Shown here piece by piece: positions 22,490 to 31,367 of a stretch of DNA of 64,000 bases. The DNA lies in assembly GCA_040218445.1 (NCBI GenBank), contig JAVJRK010000009.1:186001-250000 (forward strand). Reading direction: 5' to 3'. How positions within the stretch are numbered: position 1 is the first letter of the stretch; each line of letters begins with the position of its first letter. The notes under the pieces were generated by a model. It searched no databases and had not been told where the DNA came from. It saw only the letters and a program-made list of their open reading frames with translations. The position numbers were made by a program, and so were the translations under genes. Source of the DNA: UBA1479 sp040218445 (GTDB taxonomy: Bacteria > Pseudomonadota > Alphaproteobacteria > Rhodospirillales > Casp-alpha2).

Positions 22490-24025
22490 TCAAATTTCGG
22501 GGGCGTGCAGCAATCGCGACAGCAGCCGGTCGACCGGGGCGAAATCATCGCTCAATATCGGCGGGTTTGCCGTCGTCAGGCGCCGGTCCAAATCCTCGGC
22601 CGGCCATCGCACCCAGCTGCGCGCCAAGCCCCGCACGGACTCCAGGCGGCTCAGCCGGGTCGGCGTCTCGCCGGCCAGGACGATGAACGTCACGCGTCCG
22701 CCCTCATCCATTTCATCGACGGTTTTCCAAACCTCGACGGTCTTGAAATCAAGTCGAAGCGTCCTGAACAGGGCAAACAGAAAACGGGGGTCCGCCCCCA
22801 GGTCCACCACGTTGACCGCATAAAACCCGCCCGTGGCGATGCGCGCCGCCAGTTCGCCGTGGAATTCCCGCGTCACCAGATGCGCCGGCACGGCGATGTC
22901 GTGAAACGCATCACCGAACACGATGTCGAACCGTTCCGCCGGATGCATCGCGCGCAGGGCCTTGCGGGCATCCTGATGGAGAATCCGCAGATTCGGCAAA
23001 CCTGCGTCCAGCCACATTTGATCCACGGCCGCACGCGTCACGGCGGGGTCCAGTTCAACAACGGTCATCTGCATGTCGGGATGAATGCGCGTCCAGGCAC
23101 GCGGCAGGGTGTAACCCCCGCCGCCGATGAAATAGGCCTTGGTATCCGGCCGCTCCCCCAGGCGCAGGTCCGCGACCTCATCCACGAAATGGACATAGGG
23201 GCTGTACAGCAGCGTCGGATCGCTTCGGTCGTTGATGGAATGGACAAGATGATCAAGCACCATCAAACGGCTGGGCCGTCCGCTCATGGACGAGAAATCG
23301 TCGAAGCGGATGCAGAAATAATCACTTTCCACATTGCAGGGTGAGCGAAAGGCCTCGATCACGCTTCCCCAGGCCGCCAATCCCATGCCCGGCATGACCA
23401 GCACACCCAGAACCGCAACCACACCCCGCCGGGCCCAGATGCCGAACCCCGCAGCCAACAGGGCATACAGCCCGGTCACGGCAAGCACCGTGCCCGTCGC
23501 CCCGACCCAGGAAATGAACAGATAGCCGGCCGCCAGGGTGCCCAGGATACTGCCCGCCGCACCGGCGGCGAACATGCGGCCGAGCACGCGCCCGGCCTCG
23601 TCCGGCCGGTCATCGATGGCAAGTTTGGTCACCAGGGGCGAAACGATCCCGACGAACAATGACGGCAGAAAGAACAACAACGAAGTCAGCAGCACGACCG
23701 CGCCGACCGCGCCCAGGCCGCTTGCAATCAACGGCCCCGAAACCAGGCGCAACAACGGCAGGGATGCCAGGGTCGAAACAGCCGCCGCCGCCAAGGCAAG
23801 GGCCGTCCGCCGCACCCCTTCGGCCCGATCAATGGCCGGCCCGGCCATGCGCCCGCCCAGCCAATGTCCGACGGACAGGCCCGCCAGAACGACGGCGATG
23901 ATCGCCGTCCAGGTGTACAATGACATCCCTACATAGGGGGCGATCAGGCGTGCGGCGACGATTTCCAGGACAAGCGCCCCGGCAGCGGTCAGGAACACGG
24001 CGGCGGTAAAGGCAAAGGCGGTCAT
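22490..24025 (-). CDS. Membrane-fused spermidine-synthase-like protein
   Basis: A 511-residue protein. Residues 1-215 hold about seven membrane spans (ALVLEIVAARLIAPYVG is typical of the fused SpeE family). Residues 260-490 form a SAM-type methyltransferase/spermidine synthase fold with YFIGGGGYTLPR, VVELDPAVT and FDIVFGDAF. Fused MFS/spermidine-synthase-like proteins are widespread; real polyamine synthesis is unproven. It lies on the opposite strand within the sulfur island and may simply be a neighbour. Confidence 0.8.
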   Translation of the reverse strand: MTAFAFTAAVFLTAAGALVLEIVAARLIAPYVGMSLYTWTAIIAVVLAGLSVGHWLGGRMAGPAIDRAEGVRRTALALAAAAVSTLASLPLLRLVSGPLIASGLGAVGAVVLLTSLLFFLPSLFVGIVSPLVTKLAIDDRPDEAGRVLGRMFAAGAAGSILGTLAAGYLFISWVGATGTVLAVTGLYALLAAGFGIWARRGVVAVLGVLVMPGMGLAAWGSVIEAFRSPCNVESDYFCIRFDDFSSMSGRPSRLMVLDHLVHSINDRSDPTLLYSPYVHFVDEVADLRLGERPDTKAYFIGGGGYTLPRAWTRIHPDMQMTVVELDPAVTRAAVDQMWLDAGLPNLRILHQDARKALRAMHPAERFDIVFGDAFHDIAVPAHLVTREFHGELAARIATGGFYAVNVVDLGADPRFLFALFRTLRLDFKTVEVWKTVDEMDEGGRVTFIVLAGETPTRLSRLESVRGLARSWVRWPAEDLDRRLTTANPPILSDDFAPVDRLLSRLLHAPEI

Positions 24026-24161
24026 CGGCGGCGGATGCTTATTCCCAGGAAAAGATTATGCAACGGCGGGACTGACCCCGGTGCCGTCATCAAGCGGTTG
24101 TAGCATGATCGCCGGGACGGGAAATCCCGCTTTTCCTGCAAGCCTTTTGAAATTCTATTCT

Positions 24162-24174
24162 ACACAAATTGTGT
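24162..24174. promoter_or_regulatory. Perfect palindrome upstream of YeeE transporter
   Basis: ACACAA-A-TTGTGT, a perfect inverted repeat about 120 bases before ATG 24296. It lies immediately upstream of a second palindrome. Confidence 0.45.
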
Positions 24175-24186
24175 GAAATATAATCA

Positions 24187-24208
24187 ATTCACATATATTT
24201 TTGTGAAT
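24187..24208. promoter_or_regulatory. ATTCACA-N8-TGTGAAT operator upstream of YeeE transporter
   Basis: A 22-base perfect inverted repeat with 7-base arms and spacer TATATTTT, followed by ATAT. It shares ATATATTTTT and TGAATAT with the soxC and soxX sites. It is the best-formed site of the set and is about 90 bases from ATG 24296. Confidence 0.6.
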
Positions 24209-24295
24209 ATATCTATTGATTCCCCCCGCCGCGCTGTTTAAATACTCGGACCGGTCGGGATATGCCCGTCCGGGCAGACCCAGGATTGCAGGCTT

Positions 24296-25381
24296 ATGGA
24301 CCAGTTCGAACCCAGATTTCTATTGCTTGTCGGCGCCCTTACCGTCGGTTTTATCTATGGCGGCGTGGCCCGGGCCACCGGGTTCTGCCTACGTTCGGCC
24401 GTGATCGAGGTCATCGACCGCCGTCCGGCGCGCCAAGCCGCCGCCTGGGCCCTGGCCCTGCCGCTCGCCATCCTGGGCACGCAGATTTTGATTTATCTGG
24501 GCATTCTCGACCTCGGTCAAAGCATTTACCTTGCGCCCAACGTGATGTGGCCGTCGCTGATCATCGGCGGCCTGCTGTTCGGCTTTGGCATGGTCATCAC
24601 GCGCGGCTGCGGCGGCCGGCACCTGGTTCTGGCGGCCGGCGGCAATCTGCGGTCCTGGGTCGTCCTCACGGTCCTGGGCCTGACTGCCTATGCCACCAAC
24701 CGGGGCATCCTGGCCCTGCCCCGCACCTGGATCGAAAGTGCCGGCGGCCTGAATTTCGAAAACGCATCACAGGCCATTCCGTCTCTGATTTCCGGCCCGG
24801 AAGGCGCCCCGATGGCCGCCCTTGTGATGGCCGGTGTTTTACTGGCCTGCGGCGGGGTCGCCGCGTTTCGCCTGCGCAATCAGCCGGGGGTGTTCGGCGG
24901 GATCATCGCGGGCCTGATCGTCGGCGTGCTGATCCCGGCGGGATGGTACGTATCGGGCGTTCTGGGATTTGACGAGTTCGAGCCCGTCCGCCCGGCCAGC
25001 CTGACCTTCACGACACCCTTGGGCAACGGCCTGCAATACCTGATGACCTATACAGGGGCGGCAGCCGATTTCGGCGTCGCCGCCGTCGCGGGCACCCTGG
25101 CCGGGGCTTTTGCCTGGGCCGTTTCGACCCAGTCGCTCAAGGCCGAAGGCTTCGATTCCCCGGGCCATCTTGCCCGCTATGCCCTGGGGGCGGCGATGAT
25201 GGGGTTCGGCGGTATCCTGGCACTGGGCTGCACCATCGGTGCCGGCCTGTCGGGAATGAGTACCTTGTCGCTCGGCAGCTTGATCGCGCTGGCCTCGATC
25301 GTCAGCGGCGGTGCCATCGGACATCACATCAAAACCCGCATCGTCGGCGGCCGCGCGCCTAAGGTCGCCCCCGCTGAATAG
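24296..25381 (+). CDS. YeeE/YedE-family sulfur transporter (SoxT-like)
   Basis: A 361-residue membrane protein with about nine hydrophobic spans. The family's conserved cysteine motifs are present: ATGFCLRSA, TRGCGGRHL and LALGCTIGAG. Members such as TsuA import thiosulfate, and versions next to sox genes are named SoxT. The paired palindromes upstream and its place at the end of the sox island support thiosulfate or sulfur-compound uptake (inference). Confidence 0.85.
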   Translation: MDQFEPRFLLLVGALTVGFIYGGVARATGFCLRSAVIEVIDRRPARQAAAWALALPLAILGTQILIYLGILDLGQSIYLAPNVMWPSLIIGGLLFGFGMVITRGCGGRHLVLAAGGNLRSWVVLTVLGLTAYATNRGILALPRTWIESAGGLNFENASQAIPSLISGPEGAPMAALVMAGVLLACGGVAAFRLRNQPGVFGGIIAGLIVGVLIPAGWYVSGVLGFDEFEPVRPASLTFTTPLGNGLQYLMTYTGAAADFGVAAVAGTLAGAFAWAVSTQSLKAEGFDSPGHLARYALGAAMMGFGGILALGCTIGAGLSGMSTLSLGSLIALASIVSGGAIGHHIKTRIVGGRAPKVAPAE

Positions 25382-25394
25382 CAGCCGTTGTTCG

Positions 25395-26663
25395 TTAATC
25401 CGCCGGGCCCGGTTCGGCCGCGCGCGCCGTTTCCGGCAGCAATAATCCCATGATCACGGCGATCATGCCGCCCGCAACCAGCACAGCGAATCCCATCTCA
25501 TAGGCCGCGGCGTCATAAACCCTGGCCCCGGCTTCCATGTCGCCGTGCCAGTTGCGGTCAAGCACCCAGCCGACAAGTGGCTGCAGGGTCGCCGCCCCCA
25601 CCATGATGCCCGAATTGACGATCCCGACCGATGCCCCTTCCTGGCCACCTGCGAACTGTTCATGAGCGCTGGTGAAGATCAGCATGATCCCACCCGACCC
25701 CAAGCCTTGTAGGAACAACAAGGTATAGATCGCCGTGGATGACAGGTCGGGCAGATAGACCATTGCCGCGAAAGAGGTGACGGACAACGTGACCGAGGCG
25801 ACGAACGGCGGCTTGCGCCGGTTCAGGCGATCTGAAAACCACCCCAAAAGGGGCGATCCGATGCCCCAACCGATGGCGTTAACGGAAATCAGCAAGGCCG
25901 CATCGGCCCGGTCGAACCCGTGGACTTGGGTCAGCCAGGGCACGGCCCACAATCCGCCGAAGGTCAGCATGATCGACATGGTGCAGGTGCCGGCGACGGT
26001 CAGCATCCAGGTATCCCGGCGTTTCAGCACGGCCTTGAAATTGGCCCCCAATCCGGCAGGCGCAGTTGAACGCGGCGCCGGACGCGGCAGTTTCAGAACC
26101 ACCCAGGTCGCAGCGCAAAGCGCCAGTGCGACCAGCGTCGCCGTATACATGGAAGCCCGCCAGCCGACCACTTCGACCCCCCAGGCCAGCGGCACCTGCC
26201 CCATCAATGCACCAAGCACGCCGAACGACATGATCAGGCCGCTCAGCAATGCCATGCGGTCCTTCGGGCACCAACCGGCGGCAAGGTTCAACGCGATAAC
26301 GAAGGTCGGCCCCGCGCCGAGCCCGATCAGCATACGTCCTACATAGGCGGCAACGATGCCGTCGGCATGTGCGAAGACCAGCCCGCCGACGGTGCACAGC
26401 AGCGCCGAGACAACCATGATCCGCCGTGAGCCATAGGCGTCGACAATCAACCCAGCGGGGATCTGGCTGATGGCATAGGTATAGAAATAAACCGACGACA
26501 GGTTGCCCAGCAATGCACCCCCGACCATGAAATCCCGCATCAGGGTATCGACCATGACGCCCGGCGCCACGCGCTGGAACCAGCCCCAGCCGAACAGCAC
26601 GGCCCCCACGCCCCAAACCAGCCAGGGGATGAAGGATGGGATGGGGCGGCTGGGGGTGGACAA
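25395..26663 (-). CDS. MFS transporter
   Basis: A 422-residue protein with about twelve membrane spans and MFS signatures (DAYGSRRIMVV between spans 2 and 3; WFSDRLNRRKPP between 8 and 9). TTG 26663 is preferred because GGAG lies 9 bases upstream and no early ATG exists. The substrate is unknown; no operon partner. Confidence 0.75.
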   Translation of the reverse strand: MSTPSRPIPSFIPWLVWGVGAVLFGWGWFQRVAPGVMVDTLMRDFMVGGALLGNLSSVYFYTYAISQIPAGLIVDAYGSRRIMVVSALLCTVGGLVFAHADGIVAAYVGRMLIGLGAGPTFVIALNLAAGWCPKDRMALLSGLIMSFGVLGALMGQVPLAWGVEVVGWRASMYTATLVALALCAATWVVLKLPRPAPRSTAPAGLGANFKAVLKRRDTWMLTVAGTCTMSIMLTFGGLWAVPWLTQVHGFDRADAALLISVNAIGWGIGSPLLGWFSDRLNRRKPPFVASVTLSVTSFAAMVYLPDLSSTAIYTLLFLQGLGSGGIMLIFTSAHEQFAGGQEGASVGIVNSGIMVGAATLQPLVGWVLDRNWHGDMEAGARVYDAAAYEMGFAVLVAGGMIAVIMGLLLPETARAAEPGPAD

Positions 26664-26773
26664 AACGGCGGGCTCCGGGTTCGGTGGTTTGCTGGGACTG
26701 CCCGTTGGATCGGGCCGGAAAAATCTGTTAGACCAACACTACACCGCCAGGATTTTCAGGGAGAATCAACATA

Positions 26774-27193
26774 ATGAGATACCTGCATACAATGGTGCGG
26801 ATATCGGATGTCGATGCCAGCTTGCGTTTCTATTGCGATCTTCTGGGCCTAAAGGAAGTGCGCCGGTCGGACCGGCCGGAACACGGCTATATGCTGATCT
26901 TCGTGGCTGCCGATGACAACCCGGATTCGCAGATCGAACTGACCTACAACTACGATCCCGAAGAATATTCGGGTGGGCGCAATTTCGGTCATCTCGCCTT
27001 CAACGTGGAAAACATCTACGAAACCTGCCAGCGCCTACAGGACGGCGGCGTGACCATCAACCGCCCGCCGCGCGACGGCCGCATGGCCTTCGTCCGCTCG
27101 CCGGACGGCATATCCATCGAACTGCTGCAATCCGGCGAGGCCCTGGCCCCGGCGGAACCCTGGTCGTCCATGGAAAATACCGGAAGCTGGTAG
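26774..27193 (+). CDS. gloA: Lactoylglutathione lyase (glyoxalase I)
   Basis: A 139-residue vicinal-oxygen-chelate enzyme with two beta-alpha-beta-beta-beta modules. The four metal ligands are recognisable: H5, E55 (QIELTYN), H73 (FGHLAF) and E116 (SIELLQ). It converts the methylglyoxal-glutathione adduct to lactoylglutathione. AGGGAG precedes ATG 26774. It converges on the next minus-strand gene. Confidence 0.9.
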   Translation: MRYLHTMVRISDVDASLRFYCDLLGLKEVRRSDRPEHGYMLIFVAADDNPDSQIELTYNYDPEEYSGGRNFGHLAFNVENIYETCQRLQDGGVTINRPPRDGRMAFVRSPDGISIELLQSGEALAPAEPWSSMENTGSW

Positions 27194-27216
27194 GCTTAAC
27201 CTGTATCGTGCAAAAC

Positions 27217-27237
27217 GGCCGGGGTCAGTCCCCGGCC
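27217..27237. terminator. Hairpin between convergent gloA and DUF1289 genes
   Basis: GGCCGGGG-TCAGT-CCCCGGCC, an 8-base-pair stem overlapping the end of the DUF1289 gene; on the minus strand it is followed by GTTTTG. Probably a terminator for one or both genes. Confidence 0.5.
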
Positions 27238-27470
27238 AGCATGGGGCCCTGGCCGCGATCGGTCAGCGAATCGGCACCGCGGCGTTCCGCCAGACGTTCC
27301 AGAATTTCCAACCTTTGATGCCGCATAAGGCGGGGCCACTGGGCGATTTCCTCGACGGTCCGCCAGCATCCCTTGCAAAAGCCCGAAGGCTCATCCACCA
27401 CGCAGACACTGATGCAGGGGGAACAGATCATCTGTTCCAAAAGGGTTTTGTCGCAGGGGGCATTGCCCAT
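27225..27470 (-). CDS. DUF1289 Cys-rich small protein
   Basis: An 81-residue protein with the DUF1289 core SPCISVCVVDEPSGFCKGC then RTVEEIAQW. Four conserved cysteines suggest a metal or Fe-S site. Common in proteobacteria, function unresolved. ATG 27470 is preferred to an upstream start. The downstream DMT exporter gene begins elsewhere, so this appears to be a single gene. Confidence 0.85.
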   Translation of the reverse strand: MGNAPCDKTLLEQMICSPCISVCVVDEPSGFCKGCWRTVEEIAQWPRLMRHQRLEILERLAERRGADSLTDRGQGPMLAGD

Positions 27471-27530
27471 GGTGTTTTTCTCCCGGGCCCCTTTCTCGCA
27501 CATCCGACCGGGGGAACGTCAAGAAAAGCT

Positions 27531-28436
27531 TCAGGCACGGCTGCCGCCGCGCGCCAGCACGATACCCATCAGCACCACGCCCGCCCCCAGCCATTGCAGC
27601 GGGGCAAGGGGTTCGTTCAGGAACAGCCATCCCAAAACCGCCGCCGCGACGACCTCCATGATCAGCCCCACGGATGCGAAGGCCGTGGGCAGGTGGGCCA
27701 TGGCAAGCGCCACCAACCCCTGCCCGGCGACATGGCTGACGATGGCAAGGGCCGCCAGCATGGTCCAGCCGAACAAGGTCACCGCAAGCATGCGGTCTTC
27801 CATGATCAGCGCCAAGGGCAGAAGAAGGGCCGCGGTCACCAGGCTGGACCAGAACATCAGCCTGCCCGTGCCGGTCCGGCCGGCCTGCCGCAACCGGCCC
27901 ACGGTCACCATGTATCCGGCCAGGAACAATCCGGTGATCAGACCATAGGCATCGCCCAACAGCCGGTCGGGGCGAAAGGCGAAACTGTCCCCCATCAACA
28001 GGGCCGCCCCAGCGACCGCCAGGGCCGTGCCGCCCAGGAACAGCGGCCTGACCCGTTCCCGGAACAGCAGAAACAAGATCGCGGTCACATAAACCGGCGA
28101 CAGGGTTGCCAACAGCGTCGCGTTGGCGACGGCCGTGTTCATGATCGCAAGGTGCCAGAAAAACAGATCCCCAGCGAAGAAAGCCCCGGCCAGGGCCATC
28201 AGGGCATAATCCCGGCGGGTGGGCGGCCCTGCATCCGGTGGCACCCGGCGCGGGACTTCCCGCTGCATCCAGATCCACAATACCGGCAGGGCCAGAAACG
28301 CCCGATAGAACGCGGAAGAAACCGGCCCCAGATCGTTCAAACGCACGAACAGGGTCGAAGCCCCCGCGAACAGCGCCCCCAGGATCAGGGCCGAAAGAGC
28401 CCAGGCCGCCGGTGTGCGGAAGGCCGCTGCAGTCAC
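27531..28436 (-). CDS. EamA-family (DMT) exporter
   Basis: A 301-residue protein with ten predicted spans arranged as two EamA repeats (ALSALILGALFAGASTLFVR opens the first; GLITGLFLAGYMVTVGR opens the second). The family exports metabolites such as amino acids. GTG 28436 overlaps the stop of the RidA-like gene (GTGA), which sets the start and shows translational coupling. Confidence 0.8.
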   Translation of the reverse strand: MTAAAFRTPAAWALSALILGALFAGASTLFVRLNDLGPVSSAFYRAFLALPVLWIWMQREVPRRVPPDAGPPTRRDYALMALAGAFFAGDLFFWHLAIMNTAVANATLLATLSPVYVTAILFLLFRERVRPLFLGGTALAVAGAALLMGDSFAFRPDRLLGDAYGLITGLFLAGYMVTVGRLRQAGRTGTGRLMFWSSLVTAALLLPLALIMEDRMLAVTLFGWTMLAALAIVSHVAGQGLVALAMAHLPTAFASVGLIMEVVAAAVLGWLFLNEPLAPLQWLGAGVVLMGIVLARGGSRA

Positions 28437-28855
28437 CCGTCGGCGTCCGGAATCACGGCCTCGGCATCGATTTCGACCAACCATTCGGGCCGCGCAAGCG
28501 CGCTGACCACCAAGCCGGTCTGACAGGGAAAAATGCCTTTGATCTGCGCGCCGATGGCTTTGTAGATATCCGAACGGTAGCGCACGTCGGTGATATAAAC
28601 CGTCAGCTTGCACAGGTGTTCCGGCTTGGCGCCGGCTTCCTGCAACAACTGAAGAACGTTCTTCATGGCGAATTCGCCCTGCCCCCCCGGATCGTCCCGG
28701 CAAACGGATTGGAAGGTATCCAGGTCCTGCGGCGGCTGCCCGCGCACGAAGACATAGGCGCCGCGCGCGACCACGGCCTGACACAGGTCGTTGTCCAGCT
28801 CCTGGCCGGGCTGGGTTTCCTTGGTGTTGTATTTACGGATACGGGTATGGGACAT
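28433..28855 (-). CDS. RidA/YjgF-family protein
   Basis: A 140-residue protein with the YjgF/RidA trimeric fold. The N-terminus IRKYNTKETQPGQELDND and the central AMKNVLQLLQEAGAKPEHL and KLTVYITD are typical; the final PEWLVEIDAEAVI matches the C-terminal motif. The canonical RidA arginine region is replaced by YRSDIYKAIG, so this is probably a divergent subgroup. ATG 28855 has a GGAG SD. Coupled to the exporter downstream. Confidence 0.8.
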   Translation of the reverse strand: MSHTRIRKYNTKETQPGQELDNDLCQAVVARGAYVFVRGQPPQDLDTFQSVCRDDPGGQGEFAMKNVLQLLQEAGAKPEHLCKLTVYITDVRYRSDIYKAIGAQIKGIFPCQTGLVVSALARPEWLVEIDAEAVIPDADG

Positions 28856-28976
28856 CGGTCTGGCTCTCCTCCGGACGTTTTGCAAAGACTATCGCGCTCT
28901 GTGCCTGCCCTGTCCAGCAACCGCAAAGCCCCACGCGGGGACTTCCCCCCTGCGGATGGCGCGTTATATTGAAGCC

Positions 28977-29783
28977 ATGGATGACGTATCGCCCCACGGC
29001 CAGGGGCATGCCCTGCTGGCCCCCGACGAAGCCCCCGCCGCCGAGCGCATCAATGCCGGCTGCACATCCGCCTTGGTGCTTAGTTGCGATCATGCCAGCC
29101 GCAAGGTTCCCCGTGCCTTGGGTGACCTGGGCCTGAACGCGGAACATTTCGACCGCCACATCGCCTATGACATCGGGGCCGAAGGCGTGACCCGCATTCT
29201 TTCCGAAAACCTGGATGCGACGGCGGTGCTGGCCGGGTATTCGCGCCTGGTGGTCGACCTCAACCGACCGCCGGCCCACCCCACAAGCATGCCCGAAGTT
29301 TCGGACGAAACCCTGATCCCCGGCAATCAAAACCTCAGCCCCGCCCAGGTGACCGCCCGCCTGGAAGCCCTGTTCGAGCCCTATCACCTTCTTTTGCAGC
29401 GGACCATGACCGACGTCTGGCTGACCAATCGCCCGCCGGCGTTGTTTTCCGTCCATAGTTTTTCGCCGCGGTTCGGCGGCAGCCCCCGCCCCTGGGATGT
29501 GGGGGTGTTGTGGAATCATGATCAGCGCCTTGCCCGTCCTTTGATCAAGGCCCTGCACGACCGCGGCCTGGATGTCGGCGACAACCTGCCTTATTCCGGC
29601 AAGGACGTGGCCTATACCATCGACACCCATGCATCGTCCTGCGGGCTGGCCAATTGCGTGATCGAGATCAACCAGGACCAGATCGCCGATGACGACGGTA
29701 TCCGCCGATGGGGTGAAATTCTCAGCGAGGTCTTAAGCGAGATGGTCCTGGACGACGCCCTGTTCCGGGTGGAGCACCACTGA
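28977..29783 (+). CDS. N-formylglutamate amidohydrolase family protein
   Basis: A 268-residue hydrolase. Family signatures: LVLSCDHASRKVPRAL near the N-terminus, YDIGAEGVTRILSE, FSVHSFSPRFGG and a C-terminal ANCVIEINQDQI. It cleaves formyl or similar groups from N-formylglutamate-like substrates using a zinc site. ATG 28977 is used; ATG 28956 would add seven residues. The next gene begins 3 bases after its stop, so the two are co-translated. Confidence 0.8.
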   Translation: MDDVSPHGQGHALLAPDEAPAAERINAGCTSALVLSCDHASRKVPRALGDLGLNAEHFDRHIAYDIGAEGVTRILSENLDATAVLAGYSRLVVDLNRPPAHPTSMPEVSDETLIPGNQNLSPAQVTARLEALFEPYHLLLQRTMTDVWLTNRPPALFSVHSFSPRFGGSPRPWDVGVLWNHDQRLARPLIKALHDRGLDVGDNLPYSGKDVAYTIDTHASSCGLANCVIEINQDQIADDDGIRRWGEILSEVLSEMVLDDALFRVEHH

Positions 29784-29785
29784 CC

Positions 29786-30931
29786 GTGGTGTTCAAGGAA
29801 CCGCCCTTTACCCTGGGGATCGAGGAGGAATACCTCCTGGTCAACAAGGAGACCCGGGCGGTTACCGAAGAAGCCCCCGAAGCCCTGTTCGAGGCCTGCC
29901 AAAAACGCCTGAAAGGCCGTGTCGCGCACGAATTCCTGTCGTCCCAGATCGAGGTCAACACCAACGTCTGCACCGATATTACCGCGGCGCGCGCGGAACT
30001 GTCGGAACTTCGGTCCACCATCGCCGAGGTCGCGGGCGAATACGGCCTGGCGCCGATCGCCGCTTCGACCCATCCGTTTTCCCTGTGGGAATCGCAGCAT
30101 CATACGGACAAAGAGCGTTACAACGAGATCGCCCGCGACATCCAGGCACCCGTGCGGCGGTTGATGATCTGCGGCATGCATGTGCATGTGGGCCTGGGTG
30201 ATGACGACGAACTGCGTATCGACCTTCTGAATCAGGTCAGCTATTTCCTGCCGCATATGCTGGCCTTTTCGACCTCATCACCGTTCTGGCGGGGGTTGGA
30301 CGCGGGTCTGAAATCCTACCGCCTGAGCGTGTTCGACGAAATGCCGCGCACCGGCATTCCCAACCAGTTCCAATCGTTCAGCGAGTACGAACGCCATGTC
30401 GCCGTGCTGGTCAAGGCGGGCCTGATCGAAGACGCCACCAAGCTTTGGTGGGACGTGCGGCCCAGCGCGCGGTTCCCGACGCTGGAAATGCGCATCGCCG
30501 ATGTCTGCACATTGATGGACGATGCCCTGGCCGTCGCGGCCCTGTTTGCCTGCATCCTGCGCATGCTGTACCGGCTGAAGACCAACAACCAGCGCTGGCG
30601 CGTTTATTCCCAGATGCTGATCGAGGAAAACCGCTGGCGCGCGCAGCGGTATGGCACCGATGAAGGCCTGGTCGATTTCGGCAAAGGCGAAGTCGTCCCG
30701 TTCGGCCAGTTGATCGACGAAATCACCAGCCTGATCGACGAAGATGTCCAGGCCCTGGGCTGCACGGAACAGATTGCCCACTTGAAAACCATTCTGGCGC
30801 GCGGTACCAGCGCCCATCGTCAGGTCAAGACGTATGAAGATGCCGTCGCCGCCGGCGCCGACCGGGATAAAGCCCTGATTGCCGTGGTCGACCGGCTGAT
30901 CGCCGAAACAGCTGATATCACCAAAGCCTGA
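29786..30931 (+). CDS. ybdK: YbdK-type carboxylate-amine ligase
   Basis: A 381-residue member of the glutamate-cysteine ligase 2 family. Diagnostic segments: FTLGIEEEYLLVN, FLSSQIEVNTNVC, MICGMHVHVGL and WWDVRPSARFPTLEMRIAD. Members ligate amino compounds to glutamate in vitro; the physiological substrate is unsettled. It begins at GTG 29786, 3 bases after the preceding amidohydrolase, and is followed at once by a Nudix gene, forming a three-gene operon. Confidence 0.88.
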   Translation: MVFKEPPFTLGIEEEYLLVNKETRAVTEEAPEALFEACQKRLKGRVAHEFLSSQIEVNTNVCTDITAARAELSELRSTIAEVAGEYGLAPIAASTHPFSLWESQHHTDKERYNEIARDIQAPVRRLMICGMHVHVGLGDDDELRIDLLNQVSYFLPHMLAFSTSSPFWRGLDAGLKSYRLSVFDEMPRTGIPNQFQSFSEYERHVAVLVKAGLIEDATKLWWDVRPSARFPTLEMRIADVCTLMDDALAVAALFACILRMLYRLKTNNQRWRVYSQMLIEENRWRAQRYGTDEGLVDFGKGEVVPFGQLIDEITSLIDEDVQALGCTEQIAHLKTILARGTSAHRQVKTYEDAVAAGADRDKALIAVVDRLIAETADITKA

Positions 30932-30934
30932 ACC

Positions 30935-31345
30935 ATGATCAACCCGCCCCCCGTCGAACAATCCTGTGTCGTTCCCTTTCGCATCAAGGGCAAGGAACTG
31001 GAAATCGCCCTGATCACATCCCGCAACACGGGCCGTTGGATCGTGCCCAAAGGCACTGTGGAGCCGAATATGACGCCGCAGGCATCGGCCGCGAAAGAAG
31101 CATTGGAGGAAGCGGGACTATTAGGGGAGCCGGGCACCAAGGCCCTGGGAGAATATTTCTACACCAAGTTCGATCAGGTCCACCGGGTGCAGATCTTTTC
31201 GCTCGAGGTGACCCGGGCATTGGATGATTGGGACGAAAAGCATTTCCGCCGCCGCGTTTGGGTCAGCGGCGGGGAAGCAATCGACCGAATAAACGAATTG
31301 GCGGTTCAGGAAGCGATTCAGCAGCTGATGAACGGCAGGTCCTGA
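30935..31345 (+). CDS. Nudix hydrolase
   Basis: A 136-residue protein with a Nudix box at about residues 40-62 (PKGTVEPNMTPQASAAKEAL, EEAGLLG). The core KEALEEAGL fits the REUxEExGU motif with K for R, but the upstream glutamate of the Gx5E segment is a methionine, as in some diphosphoinositol-polyphosphate-like branches. Substrate unknown. It starts 3 bases after the ligase stop. Confidence 0.8.
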   Translation: MINPPPVEQSCVVPFRIKGKELEIALITSRNTGRWIVPKGTVEPNMTPQASAAKEALEEAGLLGEPGTKALGEYFYTKFDQVHRVQIFSLEVTRALDDWDEKHFRRRVWVSGGEAIDRINELAVQEAIQQLMNGRS

Positions 31346-31367
31346 GCGGCCGGAAACACCTGCTCGC

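Noticed and set aside
28925..28945. CCCC-ACG-CGGGG hairpin as terminator
   Set aside because: The stem is short with no T run, and it lies in the divergent gap in front of the amidohydrolase where a terminator would make no sense.
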